Below are positions 1 through 12,003 of a DNA stretch of 64,000 nucleotides, piece by piece (the stretch's first letter is position 1; each line of letters starts with the position of its first letter). The stretch spans positions 240,762-304,761 of the forward strand of contig VWZL01004359.1 in the NCBI GenBank assembly GCA_013396915.1, given 5' to 3'. The notes below the pieces were generated by a model. The model searched no databases. It was not told the DNA's origin and worked only from the letters and a program-made list of their open reading frames with translations. Both the position numbers and the translations under genes were made by a program. The DNA is from Stercorarius parasiticus. Its lineage: Eukaryota > Chordata > Aves > Charadriiformes > Stercorariidae.

Positions 1-140
1 GGGGAGGAAGAGGGGGAGGAGGGGGGGGAGGAGGGAAGCAGGGGCAGCCCGGGAAGCAGAGAGGCCTCCTCTGGACACGGGGCAGGAACTAAGCGAGAGC
101 AACTTTTTGGTCGGGCTCCTGAGCAGCAAACTGAGCTTTT
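1..140. other. Purine-rich left edge, possible alternative promoter on minus strand
   Basis: Bases 1-60 are almost pure G/A with GGGGAGGA-type repeats, then become GC-rich to ~115. On the minus strand a GGATTTAAAAGC box (near 137-148) precedes the GC-rich part, resembling a TATA-type start for a transcript leaving the window. The signal is weak and truncated. Confidence 0.2.
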
Positions 141-1034
141 AAATCCATCTGTTTAAAATAAATTCTTTCTCTTAAACGTTTACTTAATTTCCTAGCGTGG
201 CCTCAGACATATCTCAACGCTGTTGCAGTGAAAAGTAATGCGGTTTTACAGTAATGGAACAGAACAGCAGCTCTGGCATGATACTGACAACTAAAATTAA
301 AGAAATGAGGTACACCTATAAGCATATAGACAGGTACTGCCTACTCTCACACACACACACTGCTATGATGCAATCAATTTCATCAAGTACAAATACATCA
401 CATTTGATTTTTTAAAGCGCTATCAGCAGTTAAACATTCCGTGTTCTGTATTTCTAACAGCTGCTGAAGCTGCAGCTCAGATGACACAAATGGTGGAGAT
501 TTTTACAGCAGTCGCTCCCATCTGAGGATGTGGTCTGCCCTTCTGCAGGCCGAACCTTGATCACAAAGACTCTGGCTGCTTATACAGATGTGTGTGACTC
601 ATCATAACAGGGCAGAACATCTGTATGGGCGTAAGCATGTGCTAACCTAATGGGCATCAGTTTGCATTTCCTGCGGGCTGATCAGCACCTGAAGTCTGAT
701 TTGACAGAAAGAGAGAAACAAATACTGGGGAGGTTTGGTTTTACACAACTAATCTTCCCTGTGCCTCCTGCTGCCCTTTTTGGCTTGGCGCATAACTCGC
801 CCTGCCTTCCTGGGATGGAGAACTGTATCAGTACACACAAGGGCATGCAGTCAGTAAGAACCAGAAACATTCATTTCCACTCTTGAGTTTTTCTCCCCTC
901 TGTTAGAGAAGGGGAAGATGTTACATTACAGAGGCAACTCCTGGAGTGACATTTTGTTAAGGTGTTTTGAAAAGTATTGCTTGAATGTTCCGGATATTTC
1001 AGTGAGACTAGGTAATTCAGGTAAAGTTACTACT

Positions 1035-1683
1035 GATCATGGAATCATTAAAGTTGGAAGAGATCCTTAAGATCATCAAGTCCAACCATTAACCCAGCAC
1101 TGCCAAGTCCACCACTAACCGATGTCCCTCAGCACCACGTCTGCCTGGCTTTTAAATACCTCCAGGGATGATGACTCCACCACTGCCCTGGACAGCCTGT
1201 TCCAAAGCTTGACAAACCCTTTCAGTGAAGAAATTTTTCCTAATATCCATCTTAAACCTCCCCTGGCACAACTTGAGGCCGTTTCCTCTTGTCCTATCAC
1301 CTGTTCCTTGGGAGAAGAGACCAACCCCCACTTCACTACACCCACCTTTCAGGGAGCTGTAGAGAGCGAGAAGGTCTCCCCTCAGCCTCCTTTTCTCCAG
1401 GCTGAACACCCCCAGCTCCCTCAGCCGCTCCTCACAGGACTTGTGCTCCAGACCCCTCACCATCTCCGTTGCCCTTCTCTGGACACGCTCCAGCGCCTCA
1501 ATGTCTTTTTTGTGGTGAGGGGCCCAAAACTGGACACAGCACTTGAGGTGGGGCCTCACCAGTGCCCAGTACAGGGGGATGGTCACTGCCCCAGTCCTGC
1601 TGGCCACACTGTTCCTGATACAGGCCAGGATGCTGTTGGCCTTCTTGGCCACCTGGGCACACTGCTGGCTCGTATTCAGCTAG
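1035..1683 (-). mobile_element. CR1 LINE fragment, 5'-truncated (3' half of ORF2 and 3' end)
   Basis: The minus strand encodes the end of the CR1 reverse-transcriptase protein without frameshift for 166 codons (1,652-1,152). Recognisable CR1 blocks are [20 protein letters not shown], a QFWAP block, [36 protein letters not shown] and [12 protein letters not shown] residues (here GDRTRGNG). The CR1 3' end is at about 1,035-1,065, with the usual GGAATCATTAAAGTTGGAA signature in reverse. The 5' end is cut at about 1,683, which is the normal CR1 truncation pattern. It lies in sense orientation relative to VGLL4. The uninterrupted frame suggests modest age, but the element cannot be active because most of ORF2 and all of ORF1 are absent. 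Confidence 0.95.
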
Positions 1684-4600
1684 GATAACTAGGAATAAGA
1701 AATTTACCTCCAAGGAAGATTCCCTAGAACCCAAATAAGGTTTCTTCTGACTTCAGATACAAAAAGTAGTCCTGTGCGTGATCTACCTAAATGCTTCAAT
1801 TGAAGGAGAATGTCCACTAACAGCGCTGAATCCAATACTGCGGGAAACAAGCTACCTGAAAGGAACTCTGTATTGCTGGGAAGATGAAGGTCAAGAAGCA
1901 TTTAATTCATTATTTATATGCAAAAAGGGCACTCTCCTAATCAGAAGTGCTATTAATCTTTAAGACTTCAACGTGGTGTAAAAAATTTCAGGTATTTAAC
2001 ACTAAGGTAACAGTACATTTCTTGGATGGTACCTAATAAAAAGGTTGCAGTTGTTTTTTTACCTCACAGCATTTGTTACCCCAGAAATTGCAACCACGCA
2101 TCTCCAGACCAAAGCAGTGCATGGTATTTTCTAGAAAGAGGATTTTTTTTAAGAAACAGAAGAATATTATGATATTTCAGCAGGGGGACTAGAGGTTTTA
2201 CGTAGCAGATCATGTTGTGCATACTTAAATTCAAAGATATTCTATACCGATGCTTCAGATCAAACCAGCCATTTAATAAAGGCATCAAGGGAAGTCTTAA
2301 TCCTTTAAGACATAAACTGTGATAAAAATCCATACCTACAACATAAACAGAAGAGAGGCATGTTTCTTCAGCGTGAAACGCAACTTTCTCATGTATGTAT
2401 GCCAAAGCTTTTGGGTAAAACATTTCTGATATGTACAGTTTTTAATATAGAGAGCATGCCTGAATTTACAGCAATATATCACATTTTATGGATGCTTGGG
2501 AAGGATAAGAAGAGATAAGTATTTCATTTTTCCAATTTAAAATACTTATTTTTTTGTGGGAAGGGCAGGTGATGAGGAAGAAAAGAAAGCAATGTTCCAA
2601 ACTTCTTCAGAGCAGTGGTCTACAAGACAGGGGTAGCACATAATGGGTTAGCTACATAGGGCATTGCAGTTCAAAGTCCAATATCAGTTCCCCTCTGTAT
2701 TCAAAGATACACGTTTCCTCAAGTTGTTTGCCAAAGCAAGGTTGGGTATTGTCTATAAATCACTGACTGCTCAGTATTGCTGTCCAGACATTAATAAAGA
2801 AGTTAAGTCTTCTTTATTAGCCCAGTAGTCACCGGTCTACAGGTTTTTAGACAGTAATGATTTCTTTATTATGTGAATGGCTTTCAGCAGCACAGCATAC
2901 ACTGTGATTAGCACTTGTGGAATGTTGCATAATGAACAATTTAGATGCCTCACATTAAATAATACTTAAACTGGGACCAAACACTGTGAGCTTTATGAAT
3001 TTCTAAATTAAAATATCTATGCCAAAAGTAAGGTAACGCCTAGAGATGTATCTCAAGCATTCTAAAACCAAAATCCATTGAGAGGAAACCTTTATTTGAA
3101 AGAAAACTTAACAGCTCAACAAATTCATGTCCAGCAGACATTAACCTTAAATACTGACAGGGTGACCGTGAAGTACTCCGCTCTTGACAGCAAAGAATTC
3201 CCAGCTGCTTGATTCCAACTGCTGTTCATCAAACACTTCACCAGTCTGAGATACCTTCCACTGAACCAAAGTCAATAACTGATGCCTCAGCGGGCTGGAT
3301 GCAACATACCCAGAAAAGCAAGCTATTAACACCACCCCAGGACCTTTTTAGTTCATTCTGTTCATTCCACATATCGATAGCTGCAAACACAATTATGTGC
3401 TGTAGTATCTCTGCTTCACATTAGCTAGAGTACTTCCTACAGGACTGCACACACTTTTCTTCTGTAAGGCAGATAAATAAATACCCGTATCTCTATATAA
3501 AATGTTTAAAACGTTGGAACTTTTAACACAACAGCATCCCCTAGAGGTAACTGAAAAACCACGTGTCTTTCTGAATCGCCCTGGACTTCACATCAAAATA
3601 CATTAGATTTGATGCTAATTAGCCCCCGTAGCAGATGAGAGAGTTCAGCCTCTTAGTAATCTTCTGATTCGCTTTAATAGGGAAAGCAAATTCAGACTTC
3701 ACGTAAGAATGTCTTATCACAGAAGTATTCTGATGCAAGGGAGAAAAAAAAAAGCTGTTCTAACGAGTAGGTAAATTACCATTGTGAAAACCAGGAGGCT
3801 AAATACATGTTCTGACAGCTAGTCCCTGGCATCAGGGTGGAGTCTGACAAGATTTCTGTGCTGCTCTTCTACAATTCTCAATGTAAGAAAATACCAAAAC
3901 CCTCTCTCTTGGAGAATACGGTGGTACGCTTAGAAAAGCGGCGTGAAGCAACTGGTGCAGTGGGGTCAACCATCTACACTCCATGTGTTTCCTCTGAGCT
4001 GGCTTATGTCTGGTCAGATGGACGGATGTTCCCAGGCAGCTGGAGTTCATGAGGGACACTCTTGCTGCGCGTCTTCCAGCTGCTTTTCGCTTGAGCAGAG
4101 CCTGGCTGATGGCTGTGCCTGCTCTGCGACATGGAGCGAAGAAGGGCAGGTCGGGAGATGCACTCTGAAAGCCAACTAAAGCACTGATGTGGGTGTACCA
4201 ACATCCGGCGAGCAGAACAGAGCGTTTTTCAGATTTAAAAAAAAGCTTGAGAAACTTACCTTTTCAAAGAGTTACAGTGCATGTTCTGGACACAGTACAC
4301 CATTCTGTCAATGGTTCCTAAACGCTGATAAAACTTTTCCACTATAAAAATATATAGACCTGACTTGAGCAATAATAGGACCTAATATAATGTGTATTAT
4401 TTGTTAACCTTAATTTTTGTAGGAAAAAATACCAATACCTTGATATATCAAGTCCATAGTATCAGATTTGACAGTAAGACTTTATATGCTTCTTACAGCA
4501 CCTAAACATATATTGAGCTGCTTTAGCACAAACATTTTTAAGCAAGCTACAACGGATCCCTCCTTTCTACTGTCCTCAGCCCTGCCAGTCCTCTGCCCCT

Positions 4601-6871
4601 GCCACATCCTCCCCGCCGCTCTCCTCACCCTCTTCTCTCCCATCCTCGCCGCTGCCTCTCCACCTGAGAAAATGGGTCTGGTGCAGTTTTACACGAGCTC
4701 GGTCTGCACTCCAGGACATACAACACCTGCCAGTGGGAAAATGCGCAACACCGGCCAGGAACCAACACCATAGAAGAACAACGCACAAGACATTCATTCA
4801 CTTGGACACAACCCAAGCATTGCCCTTGATGATCATCAGCAAAGAGGAACCATTTCTACAGTGACCAATTTTGCAATCGAGGGCAAAAAATACAGTCTTT
4901 ATAGCAGTGAGACACACCCTGATTTCAAACACCATACAGTATTGCTTGGTGTAATTCCATTTTTGAAGGGACAAAAATTTCTGTTGCAGCTCAGGCACTG
5001 GAAAATGAGCAAGTTTTAGTTAACAGCTGCTAGGTGGCGATGTGCCTGAAGGAAAAATACTGCTTTTCCTTTGACACAAAGAGTTGCTGCACTTATCACC
5101 TCAATTTTTATTATTTCAGTTAGAATACACTTCACAGAAAAAAGATTAAACCAAAATTCTCATTTAAACGAGATGGGGTGTTTCGCTTTTAAAGACATTC
5201 AGGTATGATAAGGAAATACAGTTAAAATCTATTAAGCATGTAGGAAGTTCAAAGAGGCATGAAAAGGAAAGTGACATTTAAAGTTTCTTGCAAACAGCTG
5301 TGCCTCCGAGATCCACACAGAATAACACACAACTAAACTCTTTGCTCGGTGAGTCAGACACCACAAAACGTGCCAACTTTATACACTTTTTACGAAACAT
5401 TAAGTAATGACGATTACACCAGTGAACAGAAGAAATCAAAACACACACTCTTCCAGATCAGTTTTTTTTTTTTAAAGGCACATTGCAAATAGGTTTTAAT
5501 CATATCAAACTACCTTCTCCCTGTCACAGACTTAAAAAAAAAAAAAAGAAAAAATAAAAAGAACCTCTCTGAACTAAAGCTAGTGCATGCCTTCTTGTTT
5601 TACCTATCCTTAAGTAGCTAAAGGTTTCAACAATATGCCAGACATTACAGAACACAAAAGATGGTTTTGTTCTTATCAGTGGAGTTCCTCGAGATTGAAA
5701 TATTAGACTTACACCCAATACTAAGTTGTAGCTAAACAATTTGTATATTCTCTTTCATTCTTGTCATACCCTAACTTACGCAATCCTGCTTAAAAACCAA
5801 ACATAGTAATACCTCGTAAGGAAATCTGTTTATGAGTGTGCATGCATACTTAACTGCATCCGTACTCAGAAACTGCTGGGTGAAGCTGGCTGTTCCCTGA
5901 AGGACCAAGCCAGGAGGCATCCTGGGCTCAGCTCCCTGCCGGCCTAATAAGAATACAACTACCAGGAAAACCAGAAAAAATCGTGATGCCCAAGAATATC
6001 TACAGTTGCAAGCTCTTCTAGGACCCAGGAATGGATGGTGATGGCTTGTCAGGACTGGGAGCTCAACTGCGGGTTTTTTAATTTTTTTTTTTTTTATTTT
6101 ACATGCAGTTCTTATTCTGTATTACTCACTTCTTTGAGGACAGAGAGTTTTTAAAAAGCTTATCACTGTGACTGTAATTAAAAAAAATTCAGATTGCTCA
6201 TTTGTAAATATTTAGCAATTTAGAAGCAGCCACTTCATATCAGCTCAAAAAAACTCTTAAGACATTTAACAACTCAAAAAGCTTTTGGTTAATTAAAGCC
6301 TGCCCTCGCCAGCAAGAACCCTCTTCCTCTGTTTTCCAGTTTTCCCTCCATCACCTCCAGAAAGCTGAACGCACCCTCCTATCGCACCACAGCCCATTTC
6401 CATGAAGGGACTGAGGAAGGGGTAAGAGGACAGAAAAGACGGGACGAAGGCAGGGCGCGGACAAGCCTTCCCTGCAGCTCTCATTTGGTTTCGGTGGTTT
6501 GCTGGGGGTTTTTTGGGCAATAGCCACATTTAGCTCTCTGGGTCAAAATAGAAAATGGGTGCAGAAGGTAGTGCATGAGGCCCCAGCAGCAACTGCTGCT
6601 TCGGCAGGTACTTCTTATCTCCAGAAAGCAGCAGCCGGCAATTTCGGAAATAGCCCATTTTGCTTCCATCGGTTGGATCACGCTGACCCAGAACTCAGCT
6701 ACACCTTCCATTACCTTCTGTTCTCTTCCTGAGGCACAAAAGCTGTCCCTCCTGGTTGTTTCAAAGCTTCAACTGTTTTTAAAAGCTCTATAATGAATGG
6801 TGAGTGGGAGCATGAAGAGTACACATTCTGCTGATCTTTCTAAAAACTAAATAACTCTTTCACAACTGCAG
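1684..6871. other. Intronic DNA between CR1 copies
   Basis: AT-rich intron sequence with no recognised gene or element. It holds one 82-nt exon-like segment on the minus strand (4,260-4,341, see findings), a CT-rich patch near 4,560-4,670, and short A or T runs near 5,470, 5,535 and 6,083. Open frames here are short and not coding-like. Confidence 0.6.
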
Positions 6872-7443
6872 AATCACAGAATGGTAGGGTTGGAGGGGAC
6901 CTCTGGAGATCATCCCGTCCAACCCCCTGCCAGAGCAGGGTCACCCAGAGCAGGTGGCACAGGAACGCGTCCAGGCGGGTTTGGAATGTCTCCAGAGACG
7001 GAGACCCCACCACCTCTCTGGGCAGCCTGTGCCAGGGCTCTGCCACCCTCACAGGAAAGAAGTTCCTCCTCATGTTTAGGTGGAACTTCCTATGCCCAAG
7101 TTTGTGCCCGTTACCCCTTGTCCTGTCACTGGCACCACTGAAAAGAGCCTGGCCCCATCCTCCTGGCACCCATCCTTTAAGTATTTATAAGCGTTGATAA
7201 GATCCCCCCTCAGTCGTCTTTTTTCCAGACCGAAGAGACCCAAATCCCTCAGCCTTTCTTCGTAAGAGAGGAGTTCCAGTCCCCTGATCATCTTGGTAGC
7301 CCTTTGCTGTCCCGTCTCCAGCAGTTCCCTATCCTTCTTGAACCGGGGAGCCCAGAACTGGACACAGTATTCCAGATGCGGCCTTCCTAGGGCAGAGTAG
7401 AGGGGGAGGATGACCTCCCTTGACCTGCTGGCCACACTCAGAA
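6872..7443 (-). mobile_element. CR1 LINE fragment, 5'-truncated
   Basis: The minus strand shows CR1 ORF2 C-terminal sequence: [20 protein letters not shown], a YCVQFWAP block, [20 protein letters not shown] and [21 protein letters not shown] frameshift follows, and the frame then continues [20 protein letters not shown] and beyond in another frame. The 3' end signature (AATCACAGAATGG on the plus strand) is at 6,872. The 5' break is at about 7,443. It differs from the copy at 1.0-1.7 kb in several diagnostic residues, so the two are from different CR1 subfamilies. Sense orientation relative to VGLL4. Confidence 0.95.
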
Positions 7444-8934
7444 GACTGCAGGGCAGTGGAGGCAACGAACTCCAGCAAGTTCTACGAGGTGAAATACAAA
7501 TGACCAAAGTGTTCAATAGCACCTGGTTTATCCTGACCTCATTCTTTGACTGCTTACTCAAACTGAACAGCCAGCCAGGAAGATCAGGTTTACTAAGAGT
7601 ATTTTTCATTTCTCAGCAGTACCTTGCAATTCACAATTTGCCAGTGTTTTTCCTCTTTTTACTCTCTTAAGCTGGGCTAAGAACACTTTAAAAATGCACC
7701 TAGAATGCATAACAGATAAATCTACTTTATCTAGGTTGAAAAATTGTTATTTGCTAATTAAAATCTTGATAATCTTTCCTGTTATTTGCATACTAATTTA
7801 AATTTCTGAAGGATTGATGATAATCACAAACATAATTTATCTTGAACTATAAAGAGTCTCAAACACCATCAGAGCCTCCAGATGCAAACGGTGAAGTGTT
7901 ATCTTTGCCGTGCCCTAATATTGTGTCAACAGGGCAAAGAAAATACTTTATATTTTCCCAATATAAGAAGTTGGAAGAAAAAAAAAAAAGAGGAAAGAAA
8001 ACAAGAAAAAGACTGTACTAAAGAAAAAAGGCCAATTCTAAGTCAGCTTGATGCTCAGACATCTGAAACACTTTTCACTTAGAAAAATTAGGAGCCAGAC
8101 CATGTTTAGAGGCTAGATTTCAAAATTACTGTGCATAACCCTCAGCCTTGGGAAGAAGCAAATCCAGTTTTCGTGAAACCACTAATTACAGGGTTTAGAA
8201 GTAAGGCAGGGAGCTCTAAGTTTGCTAAAGTCTTTGACAAGATTTCCCCTTATAGCTAGCTTGGCGAGACATAAGATATACTCACAGGGCCTCATTCAAC
8301 TTAAGATGTCAACGTACGTAATCTGCTGTGGTGTGTGGAGTCGACCTTGCTTGCAGAGAGACTGAATGGAACAGGCAACACAGGTAACAGCCTGACAAAT
8401 GAGATAAAACCGCGCATCCCAACCCTATCCTGCAAAGAACCATGCAGTAAAATCAATTGCAACTTTTGTTACAAAACAAATTAATTTCAGCTTTTAAACT
8501 TTAAAGTAATTACTTATCCTAAATGTTAGGATGAAAATGCTAATAAGTACCTACTACAGAATCCAATTATATAATTTGCAACCTACTACTTCATTAAATT
8601 AAAATGAAATTTCGTTCCAGTTCTAAGACTATTCTTCTCTAATTGAGGGTCGTCTTCTCCACTCTCCACTATTAAAAAAGTATTTGATCTTAATAAATTA
8701 TTTTACCACTCTAAAAAAAAAACACCCCCCCAACCTAAACTCAGAGTCACTTTTCCCAAACTGTGGTGTTCCCAAAAACCCCCAGCCCCCAGACAACAGC
8801 GCCTTTGCTCGAGATGCTGATGGGTCTGGATTGAGTAGAAGAAAGCAAGAAAAAAGCACCACCACATTCAGCTGTCAAAATGTTGCCCTTGCATTGTTTA
8901 AAGCAGTCACAGATGAAATAATATGTTTGAACCG

Positions 8935-8977
8935 TATATGTTATATACATACACACACATACATGTGCATGTGTGTA
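8935..8977. repeat. Short CA/TG microsatellite able to fold back
   Basis: A TACACACACAT arm followed by ACATGT and a GCATGTGTGTA arm makes a degenerate CA/TG repeat with inverted symmetry. Confidence 0.6.
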
Positions 8978-10349
8978 GTACTCTGTAACAGACACACGGA
9001 ATGTTAAAAACTGCATTAATTCCACTAGCTTCTACAGAGGATACCCTTGCTGTCCCTAAGTACAAATTTACAGGTCTCAAAAGTAAAGAAATAACACCCC
9101 CACCAACCCCTTTATAAGTGAAAACCTTTCAAAAGCGGTCAGTCAGCCAAAAGCTGTTCCAAAGCCTAAACACAAGCTGCCAAAGTTCACGCTCTCAAGC
9201 CCTGACAAGTACCGACAGCGAATGCTGTGACACCGCTGGGAAGCTGAAACCCCACCTTTTCCAATGGGTCCAAGTGATCATTTCCACCTCTACAGGTACA
9301 CAAGGTAAGGCATTTTTTCTTTAGAAAGGCCATTTTTAGTCTCAAAAGCAAACTTACAGACTGCTGAAAATTCTCCATCAAGACTATTTTTCCATGGAAA
9401 CAGCACAAGTTTTTCTTACTGTGCTTTTGCTTCCCTCTCCCCCCCCCCAAAAAAAATGGAAACAAGAAGTTTTAAATAAATTTTTCACATTTTACTTGGA
9501 CACAAAAAAAACCACCCACCGAAAAAGTTTTAATTGTTTGTTATCAACTTCCAGCTTTCTGACAAAACAGCCAAGTTTGGGGAATCACGTTTACACGTAT
9601 CTCACATCGCTACCCCTCTCTGCCCAGCTGGCACTACCCTTCTTTCCTAAGGGAACGCAGTGGTCACAACAACCGCTCACCATCCAAAACACGAGACCAC
9701 TGCACAGCATGGGAAGTCTAACAGTAACATGGGGCTCCCAAGCTACAATGCTAAAAATGGCATTTTAAAACCAAACCTTAGCTTTTGATTTACCATAGAG
9801 TCAAAATTCCCCTTTGATCAATGCTGCCCATGCCACGGATTTTGCCCAACGCTCTGTGCAATCCCAGAAAAATGCTGCAGTAATTTGAGAGTGAACGCTA
9901 CCAGAGCACAAAGCTTTCTCATTTTTTAATTCTTGCTTGTTTTTAATTCAGTTTTCAAGGAAAACATTTGTTATACAGCCACGCCTCCTGTCACTCGCCT
10001 TATCCCAAACTTTGGAATAGCAGGCAAGTTTCAATCATGCTTTGAAGGCAGACAGAGTCCCCCAGGATAACTGCGCTCCCGTCCTTTCTCTGCAGACAGT
10101 TGGCAGGGAGAGAAGACCCACCACAGTTAATGTTACCACTCGGGGAAAAGCAAGAAGAACCAACTGGTGTCCACTCTGCCTGGTGGCACTGGCTGGGTGA
10201 CGCCGCCGCAGCCCCACGGAGGGTCATCAGGAACAAGCAGGCTAACCCTGACTACTGAGGAGGGGAAACAGAGGCAGAGAGGAAAGGATCAGAACTACCA
10301 AATTTTTAACGACAAAAAAAGACTTGGGTGTGCAGACATACGGGCACAT

Positions 10350-10760
10350 GTCAGGTCTTCTCCCAAGACTCATACTCACCCCGCTTCAATTCCTGACATT
10401 CAGTGCTTCCCAAACAAGACAAACACTCCACAGCATCCCCAAAATGTCCACAGCCTTTTAAAGTGTTTCCCATCTTAATATCCCCTTTCATTTGCCTACA
10501 AACTTCTCTCTCTCCTTCCAACAATCTCAACACCCTTAGTCAAGATACGTTCTCCAACTGCCCTGAATCCCAGCCCTCTCTTCCCGCACCAAGCACCTAC
10601 TTTTCTCATCAGCCTCAACTGACCCATCACCCCAGAGCCTCCCATCCTCTCCCACACCCCAACTTCCCAGCCCTTCCCAATCAAAGTCTCATACTTCATA
10701 ACCCAGGCTTAAAAGTCAACCTGGCTTTTCACCTCTGTACCAGCTGCAGCTGCTAGGCTT
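10350..10760. repeat. CT-rich degenerate tract
   Basis: The plus strand is heavily C+T over ~400 bp, with recurring CCCATC, CCCAGCC and CTTCCC words and very few G residues. It may be an eroded minisatellite or a pyrimidine-skewed relic of an unidentified element. Frames open on both strands because of the skew, and the products are low-complexity. Confidence 0.4.
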
Positions 10761-11621
10761 CTCTACTTCTGGTTGCCACCAATGCTGTAGGAACAGGACA
10801 GGCCTAAGGACACACAATACCAGAAGATACACAATCATGAGGCACCGATATCCCGGGAATGAAATGGCACATCACGCTGTCAGCCTTATAACACCTTATC
10901 CCTCTCTGTCTTGGTCCTTTGCCTCTCGACCTTTTACTTCCTTTCTCCAAGCTACAGGTCCTCTCAGCTACAGGAACAAGGCCTCAACATAAGCAACATT
11001 TGCTTCTATTAACCTGGAAATATGCTATCTTCTTCCCAAAGTGCTGGAAAAAGGCAGAGCCATCCTGGGTATAATGCAGTCTACATAATCTTCCTTGAAA
11101 AGGAGAGGGTAAAAAAGGCATTGTGTTGCGACAGGACTGGTGGCTAAAGAGGAAGGGGTCCTAACGGTCCCAGCATCTCCTTCTGATAAAGACTCCATTG
11201 TAGATAAAATTCCCAGCTCCCAAGCAAGAAGAAAAAAAAAAAAATCAGCTGTAGGAGAGGAGCTGAGGGGAGCAGAGACTTATTGTCTAAGCCCATCTAG
11301 CCCTCACACATTTCCTGCTCAACAGACTGAAGAATACCACAATGTACATTTTTGAGTTTGGTATCACAAGAGAATCCAAAGAGTTACTTCCTATAATTAC
11401 TGCTGCTATTCCATTCACCCTCCTCAACTCTCACCCATGAGGCTGCTGGTGTAGGTCACTCCTGTAATCTGCTGTGGTCAACCAAACCTGTCCTCTTTAC
11501 ATAGCTTATCCTGCAGAAATAAGCCCAGGACACCCTCATAGAGGTTTAAAAAATATAGGCATAAATCATGTTTATGAAAAATATGCATGGACATGTACCT
11601 CGAGGGCAGGGGAAATAAAAA

Positions 11622-12003
11622 TCATAGAATGGTTAGAGTCGGAAAGGCCCTTAAAGATCATTCAGTGCCACCCCCTGCCCTGGGCAGGGACACCTCCCGC
11701 CAGACCAGGTTGCTCCAAGCCCCGTCCAACCTGGCCTTGAACACCTCCAGGGATGGGGCAGCCACAGCTTCTCTGNNNNNNNNNNNNNNNNNNNNNNNNN
11801 NNNNNNNNNNNNNNNNNNNNNNNNNNNNNNNNNNNNNNNNNNNNNNNNNNNNNGAATCCCCCCCTCGCCCTGCTGCCCACACTGCTGGGGATGCAGCCCA
11901 GGCTGTGGGGGCTTTGTGTGCTGCCAGCGCGCATTGCCGGGGCATGTGGAGCTTCTCACCCACCAACACCCCCAAGTCCTTCTCCTCAGGGCTGCTCTCC
12001 ATC
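11622..12003 (-). mobile_element. CR1 LINE fragment interrupted by the assembly gap
   Basis: Left of the gap, ATCATAGAATGGTTAGAGTC followed by a GC-rich CR1 3' region is visible. Its minus-strand translation resembles the CR1 motif PSLEVFKARLD. Right of the gap the minus strand reads a block like EEKDLGVLVGEKL and then QCALAAHKA, which lies upstream in CR1 ORF2. The order and orientation fit one element in the minus direction. The ORF2 section that should separate the two blocks is missing. Sense orientation relative to VGLL4. Confidence 0.85.
11776..11853. other. Assembly gap (78 Ns)
   Basis: A run of 78 N bases lies within a GC-rich CR1 copy. From the CR1 blocks on either side, about 400 bp of element sequence would be expected between them, so the gap length is probably underestimated unless the element carries a deletion. 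Confidence 1.

Larger units (their letters stand above)
7444..11620. other. Intronic DNA with a CT-rich tract
   Basis: No gene recognised. It contains a TACACACA/TGTGTGTA hairpin-prone dinucleotide patch at 8,935-8,977, a C8A8 run near 9,440, and a CT-rich tract at 10,350-10,760 listed separately. Open frames in the CT-rich part reflect base skew. Confidence 0.55.

Noticed and set aside
1122..1688. 188-codon plus-strand frame
   Set aside because: It is the antisense shadow of the CR1 ORF2 fragment, whose minus-strand translation carries the recognised CR1 motifs.
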